64,000 nucleotides of DNA. Origin: Eupeodes corollae (Eukaryota > Arthropoda > Insecta > Diptera > Syrphidae). This document shows, one piece after another, positions 56,612 to 64,000 of the stretch. Under the pieces are notes generated by a model. It had not been told where the DNA came from. It saw nothing but the letters and a program-made list of their open reading frames with translations, and did no database searches. Where the stretch lies: contig NC_079147.1 in NCBI RefSeq assembly GCF_945859685.1, positions 305,100,485 to 305,164,484 on the forward strand, written 5' to 3'. The position numbers were made by a program, and so were the translations under genes. Each line of letters starts with the position of its first letter. Positions within the stretch are counted from its first letter, which is position 1.

Positions 56612-59600
56612 CCGATCAGCAGTTATACGAGGCAGAGTTGTCACCTCTCTCGGTATGGGACTGGTTGGAGTACGAGTTTCAACAACTACCCTACTTGAGG
56701 GTTTCACACTTACCCGTGACGATGGATGGTTTGATTTGATGGTAAATGGTGGCGGTGCGGTTACTTTGCAATTCGGCCGGTCACCATTTCGGCCACAAAG
56801 TCGTATAGTTCAGGTTCCATGGAATGAAGTGGTTATAATAAATGTGGTAACAATGTCAATGTCAGATGAGAAGGCTCTAGCAACGGTGGCGCACACGTGC
56901 TTCTCGCACGACTACGATGTTATGAAACCTGTAGTTTTGGCCTCGTGGAAACATGGCTTTCAGGGAGCTTGTCCGGATAGAAGTGCTATTTTGGCTGAGT
57001 CCCAGGTTATTCAGGAATCAATACAAATTCCTGGGACGGGTTTGAATCTGGTTTACCATAGTTCAAGGGCTGCTGGCTATTTGTCAACGATAAAATTGCA
57101 ACTAACTCCGGAAGTCATTCCACCAACTCTGCATCTAATCCAGTTGAGAATAACGATCGAAGGTATTTTGTTCGAGCGCGTGTTCGAGGCCGATCCAGGG
57201 ATCAAGTTCACTTATGCCTGGAATCGTCTGAACATCTACCGCCAGAGGGTTTATGGAGTCACCACAGCTGTGGTGAAAGTAGGCTACCAGTACACCGACT
57301 GCAAGGATATCATTTGGGATATTCAGACAACCAAGTTGAGTGGCCATGATATGTCTATTTCTGAAGTCGGAGGATGGAACTTGGACATTCATCACAGGTA
57401 CAACTTCCATGAGGGAATTTTGCAAAAAGGAGATGGATCAAACATTTATCTTAAGCATAAACCACGAGTGATACTGACAGCTATGGGTGATGGTCACCAG
57501 AGACCATTGGAGTGTCCAGATTGTGATGGTGTAGCTATTAAGCAAAGGCTTTTGGCACCTGTGGCCCTGGCCGCTTCTCCAGATGGAAGCTTATTCGTTG
57601 GAGACTTCAACTACATTCGAAGAATCATGACCGATGGCACCATCAAAACAGTTGTAAAATTAAATGCTACAAGAGTTTCCTATCGCTATCACATGGCCCT
57701 GAGTCCTCTGGACGGAATTTTATACATATCGGATCCTGAATCACATCAGATCATTAGGGTAAAGGACACAAGCAACTTCTCCAATCCAGAGAAGAACTGG
57801 GAACCAATTGTTGGCTCTGGAGAAAGATGTCTACCAGGAGATGAAGCACACTGTGGTGACGGAGCACTTGCAAAGGATGCTAAGCTCGCTTATCCCAAAG
57901 GCATTGCAATCTCAAGTGACAACACGCTCTACTTTGCTGACGGAACCAACATCCGTATGGTCGATCGCGATGGCATTGTGACGACTCTCATTGGCAACCA
58001 CATGCATAAGTCTCACTGGAAACCAATACCATGTGAGGGAACACTCAAGCTCGAGGAAATGCACCTAAGATGGCCGACAGAACTGGCAGTTAATCCCTTG
58101 GACAGTACCTTGCATATTATTGATGACCACATGATCTTGCGGATGACACCCGATGGAAGAGTTCGAGTGATATCAGGACGTCCGTTGCATTGTGCAACGG
58201 CAACCACGGTTTATGATTCGGACTTGGCAACTCATGCCACGCTTGTCATGCCTCAGAGCATTGCTTTCGGGCCAATGGGCGATCTTTTCGTAGCTGAATC
58301 TGATTCCCAGAGAATCAACCGAGTGCGAGTAATTGGAACAGACGGCCGCATAGCACCATTTGCTGGAGCAGAATCCAAGTGTAACTGTTTGGAAAGAGGA
58401 TGTGATTGCTTCGAAGCCGATCATTATCTAGCAACCAGTGCCAAGTTTAATACAATCGCTGCTTTGGGAGTGACCCCTGACGGATATGTACACATCGCTG
58501 ATCAGGCTAACTATAGAATACGCTCGGTAATGTCAAGCATTCCAGAAGCAAGTGTGTCGAGGGAGTATGAGATTTACGCTCCTGATATGCAGGAGATTTA
58601 TATTTTCAACCGTTTCGGGCAGCACGTGGCCACAAGGAACATTCTAACAGGAGAGACAACCTACTCATTCACCTACAATGTGAACACGTCTAATGGAAAG
58701 CTATCAACTGTCACAGATGCCGCAGGAAATAAGGTATTCCTTCTGAGAGATTACACTTCCCAAGTGAATTCGATTGAGAACACCAAGGGTCAGAAGTGCC
58801 GTTTGAGAATGACCCGAATGAAGATGTTGCACGAGTTGAGCACTCCTGATAACTACAACGTCACATTTGAATACCATGGACCCACGGGACTCCTCAAGAC
58901 CAAACTTGACTCAACCGGAAGATCATATGTCTACAACTACGATGAATTTGGTCGTTTGACATCAGCTGTCACCCCAACTGGTCGAGTGATTGACCTGACC
59001 TTCGACCTGAGTGTCAAGGGCGCCCAAGTAAAGGTCTCAGAAAATTCACAGAAGGAAATCTCAATGCTTATCCAAGGATCCACAGTAATGGTCAGAAATA
59101 GCGAAGCCGAATCTAGGACAACAATAGAAATGGACGGAAGCACGACAAGTCTTACTCCATGGGGACACACCGTTCAAATGGAGGTGGTGCCATATGCTAT
59201 TCTAGCTGAGATTAACCCACTGATTGGCGAAAGTTATCCCGTCCCAGCAAAACAAAGAACAGAAATCGCTGGTGACCTGGCGAACCGATTCGAATGGAGA
59301 TACTTCGTTAGGCGCTTACAAAGTGGAAAGGGTGGTAAGAGTCCTAGACCAGTATCACAAGTTGGTCGCAAACTACGCGTGAACGGAGACAATGTGTTGA
59401 CCTTGGAATACGATCGAGACACTTCATCTGTTGTGGTATTTGTTGACGATAAGCAGGAACTCTTGAATGTCACCTACGATCGCACAGCACGACCAGTGTC
59501 ATTTAAACCGCAGTCGGGCGACTATGCTGATGTGGACTTGGAGTATGATAGATTTGGACGTTTGGTCTCGTGGAAATGGGGAACACTGCAGGAAGCCTAC

Positions 59601-62207
59601 ACCTTCGACAGGAGTGGAAGACTAAATGAAATCAAATATGGTGATGGCTCTTCGATGGTTTATGCCTTCAAGGACATGTTTGGCAGCCTTCCACTGAAGG
59701 TGACTACCCCAAGAAGATCAGACTACCTATTGCAATATGATGATGCAGGAGCCTTACAGTCCTTGACAACACCTCGTGGTCACATTCACTCGTTCTCTCT
59801 TCAGACATCACTCGGATTCTTCAAGTACCAATACTTCTCTCCCATCAACCGTCATCCTTTCGAAATTCTTTACAATGATGAAGGACAAATTTTGGCCAAA
59901 ATCCATCCTCACCAATCGGGCAAAGTTGCATTCGTGCAGGACTTTGCGGGAAGACTCGAAACAATTCTTGCCGGACTCTCTTCCACCCATTACACGTATC
60001 AAGAGACAACTTCATTGATTAAGAGTGTCGAAGTCCAAGAACCAGGCTTCGAGTTGCGACGAGAGTTCAAGTACCATGCAGGAATTTTAAAGGACGAAAA
60101 GCTGAAGTTTGGCTCGAAGAATTCGCTGGCATCAGCCCACTTCAAATATTCATACGACGGCAATGCTCGACTTAGTGGAATTGAGATGGGAATCGATGAC
60201 AAGGACCTTCCAATAACACGATACAAGTACAGTCAAAACCTTGGTCAATTGGAGGTTGTCCAGGATCTGAAGATCACTCGAAACGCATTCAACCGAACCG
60301 TTATCCAGGACTCTGCTAAACAGTTCTTTACTATCACGGACTTCGACCAGCATGGAAGAGTTAAGAGCGTTTTGATCAACATTAAGTCATTCGATGTATT
60401 CCGCCTGGAATTGGACTATGATCTTCGTAATCGCATCAAATCCCAAAAGACCACATTTGGAAGATCAACCTCGTTCGACAAGATCAACTACAATGCCGAT
60501 GGACATGTGATCGAAGTTATGGGCACAAACAATTGGAAGTTCCTGTACGATGAGAACGGCAATACCGTTGGAGTCGTGGACCAAGGCGAGAAGACCAACC
60601 TGGGCTACGACATTGGTGATCGTGTCATACAAGTGGGTGATGTTGAATTCAATAACTACGATGCTCGAGGCTATGTTGTCCGACGAGGAGAACAGAAGTA
60701 CCGCTACAACAATCGCGGACAGCTCATTCACGCCTTTGAGAGGGACCGCTTCCAGACTTGGTACTACTACGATGATCGTAGTCGCCTCATAGCATGGCAT
60801 GACAGCAAGGGCAATGTGACCCAGTACTTCTACTCGAATCCAAAGACACCACGTCTGATCACTCAAATGCACTTCCCAAAACTCGCAAAGACCCTGAAGT
60901 TCTTCTACGACGACCGAGATATGCTGGTTGCCATTGAAAACGCCGAGCAGAGATTCTACGTAGCAACAGATCAAAATGGAAGCCCATTGGCATTCTTCGA
61001 TCTCAATGGAACAATCGTGAAAGAAGTCAAACGAACACCGTTCGGTAAAGTTATCAAAGACACAAACCCAGACTTCTATGTACCTGTAGACTTCCACGGC
61101 GGACTGCTTGATCCAAGCACAAAACTCATCTACACCGAAGGCCGTCACTACGACACAACAGTTGGTCAATGGATGACACCCACATGGGAGACCCTCGCAA
61201 CTGACATGAGCCTTCCAACCGATGTCTTCATCTATCGATTCCACAACAACGATCCAATCAATCCCAACGATCCGCAGCGTTACATGATCGACCTCGAATC
61301 ATGGCTAGAGCTCTTCGGTTATGACCTAAAGAAAATGCAAAGTAGCAAGTATACAAAGGAGGACCAATACGTACCACAAGCCACTATAAAATCAGCTTCC
61401 CTGGCGCCTGACTTTGGCGTCATCTCGGGTCTTGAATGCATTGTGCAAAAGATCGATGAGAAATTCAGCGATTTTGACTTCGTACCAAAACCACTTCTTA
61501 AAATGGAACCTAAAACACGAAATCTACTTCCAAGAGTCTCATACCGACGAGGTGTATTCGGCGAAGGTGTACTCCTCTCCCGGATAGCCGGCCGAGCTAT
61601 GGTCAGTGTTGTCGATGGCAGCAATAGCGTCGTTCAAGACGTTGTCTCGTCGGTCTTCAACAACTCGTTCTTCCTGGATCTGCACTTCAGTATTCACGAT
61701 CAAGATGTCTTCTACTTCGTTAAAGACAACGTCCTTAAGCTCCGCGATGACAAAGAGGAGCTGCAACGCCTCGGCGGAATGTTCAATATTTCCGCACATG
61801 AAATAACCGATCATGGTGGTGCCGCTGCCAAAGAACTGCGACTCCACGGACCTGACGCTGTAGTCATAATCAAATACGGTGTAGATCCCGAACAAGAAAG
61901 ACACCGCATCCTGAAGCATGCTCACAAGAGAGCCGTCGAACGGGCCTGGGAACTTGAGAAGCAATTAGTCGCCGCCGGTTTCCAAGGTCGCGGTGATTGG
62001 ACAGAAGAAGAGAAGGAAGAACTGGTCTCACACGGTGATGTGGATGGTTGGATCGGAATTGACATCCACAGCATCCACAAATACCCCCAACTTGCCGATG
62101 ATCCAGGCAATGTGGCGTTCCAACGTGACGCCAAGCGAAAGCGAAGAAAAACCAACACCGGCAGTCATCGAACGAAACAGCGAAAAAATGCGACACTAAC
62201 GTCGTGA
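56612..62207 (+). CDS. Ten-m: Ten-m last coding exon: plug, NHL propeller, YD barrel, Tox-GHH-like end
   Basis: One uninterrupted frame of about 1,865 codons runs from CGATCAGC to the TGA at 62205-62207. It carries, in order: an Ig/carboxypeptidase-regulatory-like fold (about 56612-56830, VTSLGMGLVGVRVSTT, DDGWFDLMVNGGGAVTLQFG); the fibronectin-like plug (about 56830-57540); an NHL beta-propeller (about 57541-58555, repeats such as GSLFVGDFNYIRRI, LAYPKGIAISSDNTLYFADG and VHIADQANYRIRSV); the YD/Rhs barrel (about 58560-61090, many G-R-L and Y-x-YD motifs); the Rhs core block DFHGGLLDPSTKLIYTEGRH at about 61090; and a C-terminal Tox-GHH-related region ending DGWIGIDIHSIHKYPQLADD and a KRKRRK basic tail. 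The barrel and propeller form the adhesion module that binds partners such as teneurins or latrophilin (family knowledge). Strong antisense frames inside, such as 60465-61244, are shadows. Confidence 0.96.
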
Positions 62208-63740
62208 GACTCAGATGAAGATTACTACTAAGGCGAAATTTTTAGCAAACTAAAATAAAACGCCCCCAACTATAAATAAATTATAAATTAAAAAAAATAA
62301 ATAAAAATTAGACGCCTACATCAGCAGCGCCACCTACTAGGACGTGCGTCGCTTGATGTATCTGGGCAATAGTTTTGTATAAAGTGAAAAAGTATCTAGT
62401 AGTATATCGTTTATAAGCTTGCTCTCTATCTATCTTCTTTCTTTGTAATATACGAGACATAAACTCTATCTATCTCTATTCTTTATATATATATATTATT
62501 TTTAATTATATTATTATAATATTTTTTGTTTCATTTAAAACAACGTTTTTTAATTATTGAATCTAAAAAATACAAACAAAAATGAAAAATTTACAAATTG
62601 TGATATATTTCTATACATGAGCTCGAGATGATGTTATAATTTTTCAAAATATAAATGTTTTTAAGTTGATGTTTTTTTTTTCTTATTTTTATAATTGTTT
62701 TATAAGTTACATTTTTTTCATATAGTAGAATCTTAACAACAAAACAAAAAGAACGAAAACAAGCAACTTTCACACTCACTCCTGGATGAAGCAAAAATAA
62801 AATCTCACATAAAAACTTGCATAAAATATATCAATAAATAAATAAAATAGATTAAAAAAAAAAAAACAAACAATAAAGCCGTGTAAATTTAGTTATTAAA
62901 CAAATAAAAAAAAAAACATTAAAATATAAACAAAACTTTAAAACCAAGCCATCTTCACATAATTGTGTAAACTGTAATAATAAAAAAACAAATTATTTAA
63001 ATAAATGCAAAACATTTAATAAATAAAACAAAAATGATGTAGTAACTATGTTAAACAGAAATTAATTAGTTTTAAGTATAAATAAAATGAAAATGCAAAA
63101 AAAAAAAAACAAAAAAACATAAAACAAAAAATCTCTATTAATATTATTGTAATTGAATATCTAGTGTTGCCAGTTTGTAAGGAATGAAAAAAAGAAAAAC
63201 ATGAGAAGTAAAATATAAAATAAAAAATTAAATTTTGTAAAATATATTTTCCTAGCTTATAAGAATAACAATAAAAAATAATAATAATAATAATAATAAA
63301 AACTCGTAGTACATAGGTATTGTGTTAGTAATTTTATTTAAATATTAAAAAGTATAAAAAATTGAATGGCTAAATGGAGAAAGCAAACAATAAAAATTAA
63401 AAAATTATAAAAAAAAACAAATTTTTTAATCATTAAAATTATTACCAAACCATATGACTGATTTGAAGAGCATTGAAATCAATTTTGATTTATACAAAAA
63501 TGTCTTTCGAACAAAATTGAAAAAATTAAATTAAACTAAAAAAATGAAATGAAATGAAAACAAACAAAATTGAAATGCATCTCACAACAGAAAAACACAT
63601 ATAAAACATCTAAATTATAAGTAAAAATAAAATTATTATGTAAACACATAAAACGAAAACTCTACAAATAAAAATTTTAAAAATAAAAACAAACAACAAA
63701 TTGCTAAATAAAAACAAAACAAAAATACACAAAAAAATAC
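62208..63740 (+). other. Ten-m: Ten-m 3' UTR and poly(A) signal cluster
   Basis: After the stop the DNA is extremely A-rich with many AATAAA hexamers. The last obvious one lies at 63707-63712, followed after about 28 nt by more mixed, T/G-containing sequence (63740 onward), which would suit a distal cleavage site near 63730. The choice among sites is uncertain. No other gene is seen in this part. Confidence 0.5.
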
Positions 63741-64000
63741 TTGCGCTGTTTTATTATGAAACTCTTTTTAAAGGATCTGATCTCAGCTTATTGGTTGTAC
63801 TTTTGCAGATGGACCGATATACAGTATCGGCTTAAATTGGAAATTCTAGTCTAATCCGTGCTTTAGAAACTTGGAACTTGGAGTTAAGGGTTTTGGGCAT
63901 TGTTTAGGGTTTGATGCAGCGAAGCAGAAGTAGAATTTGATACAATTTTACAATTTAATCCCATTCTTCCATAGACATTGTAATGTAAAACTCTCTGAAA
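63741..64000. other. downstream sequence, nothing recognised
   Basis: Composition becomes less A-rich. No open frame or RNA gene is seen in the last 260 bases. Confidence 0.5.

Larger units (their letters stand above)
3912..62207 (+). other. Ten-m: Ten-m gene body (teneurin), 5' end outside window
   Basis: The gene is a teneurin, a type II single-pass cell-surface adhesion protein that works as a disulfide-linked dimer in synaptic partner matching, axon guidance and muscle attachment (family knowledge). The exons in this window are 3912-4094, 46550-46828, 46892-47176, optional 47408-49261, 51126-51403, 51811-52222, 52396-52941, 53015-53222, 55827-55853 and 56612-62207. I placed each one by GT/AG splice sites and phase agreement. 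Domain order is cytoplasmic tail, TM helix, linker, eight EGF repeats, Cys-rich segment, plug region, NHL propeller, YD barrel and Tox-GHH-like end, which is diagnostic of teneurins. I choose Ten-m over Ten-a from the juxtamembrane sequence around VGNEASEVTAAKSTNTDLSK and the linker ending NSNNGG-ARTFPARSFPPDG; this choice rests on memory. The start codon and about 100-130 N-terminal residues must lie upstream of the window. Confidence 0.9.

Noticed and set aside
60465..61244. 259-codon minus-strand open frame
   Set aside because: Lies wholly inside the Ten-m YD-barrel coding sequence; an antisense shadow produced by codon bias.
1..64000. tRNA, rRNA, CRISPR or operon-type features
   Set aside because: None seen; the tRNA-Lys-like words are only 10-16 bp and lack the rest of a tRNA, and the DNA is eukaryotic.

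Overview
This window is animal nuclear DNA, most probably from a higher (cyclorrhaphan) fly. It is AT-rich and intron-rich, carries many decayed transposons, and has one recognisable multi-exon gene on the + strand that reads out of the window at its 5' end. That gene is a teneurin, and I call it the orthologue of Drosophila Ten-m (tenascin-major / odd Oz). The call rests on the order of domains and on juxtamembrane and ectodomain sequence that I recognise. Species and exact family are inference: no mitochondrial, rRNA or other marker is present.

Layout. 1-3911: intron or upstream sequence with no exon I can support. 3912-4094: an exon of the cytoplasmic domain. 4095-46549: a 42.5-kb intron full of repeats. 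It holds LINE fragments (19.1, 30.8-32.2 and 42.7 kb), at least five MITE-like inverted-repeat elements (16.8, 22.1, 36.1, 37.5 and 38.0 kb, the last with another element nested in it), several tandem or local duplications, and 20 scattered copies of a 10-bp motif matching the CCA-bearing 3' end of tRNA-Lys. 46550-47176: two exons encoding the rest of the cytoplasmic domain, the single transmembrane helix and the juxtamembrane linker. 47408-49261: a very large phase-compatible cassette exon (618 codons). 51126-53222: four exons encoding the TEN N-terminal ectodomain region, eight EGF-like repeats and a Cys-rich segment. 55827-55853: a 27-nt microexon. 56612-62207: one uninterrupted exon of 5.6 kb carrying the Ig-like/plug region, NHL propeller, YD-repeat barrel and C-terminal Tox-GHH-like region, followed by a very A-rich 3' UTR.

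All splice phases fit: every adjacent exon pair joins without a frame break, with and without the cassette exon and with and without the microexon. Without the cassette the window encodes about 2,600 residues; with it about 3,220. The missing N-terminus and first exons lie upstream.

The most interesting points are the 618-residue alternative ectodomain insert (basic, with a furin-like site, then acidic low complexity, then a conserved-looking Cys/Pro block), the unusual 3' splice site in front of it (a perfect TACTAAC branch site 139 nt from the first AG), the microexon, the dispersed tRNA-Lys-like motif, and a nested MITE whose empty target site survives in a sister copy 2 kb away.
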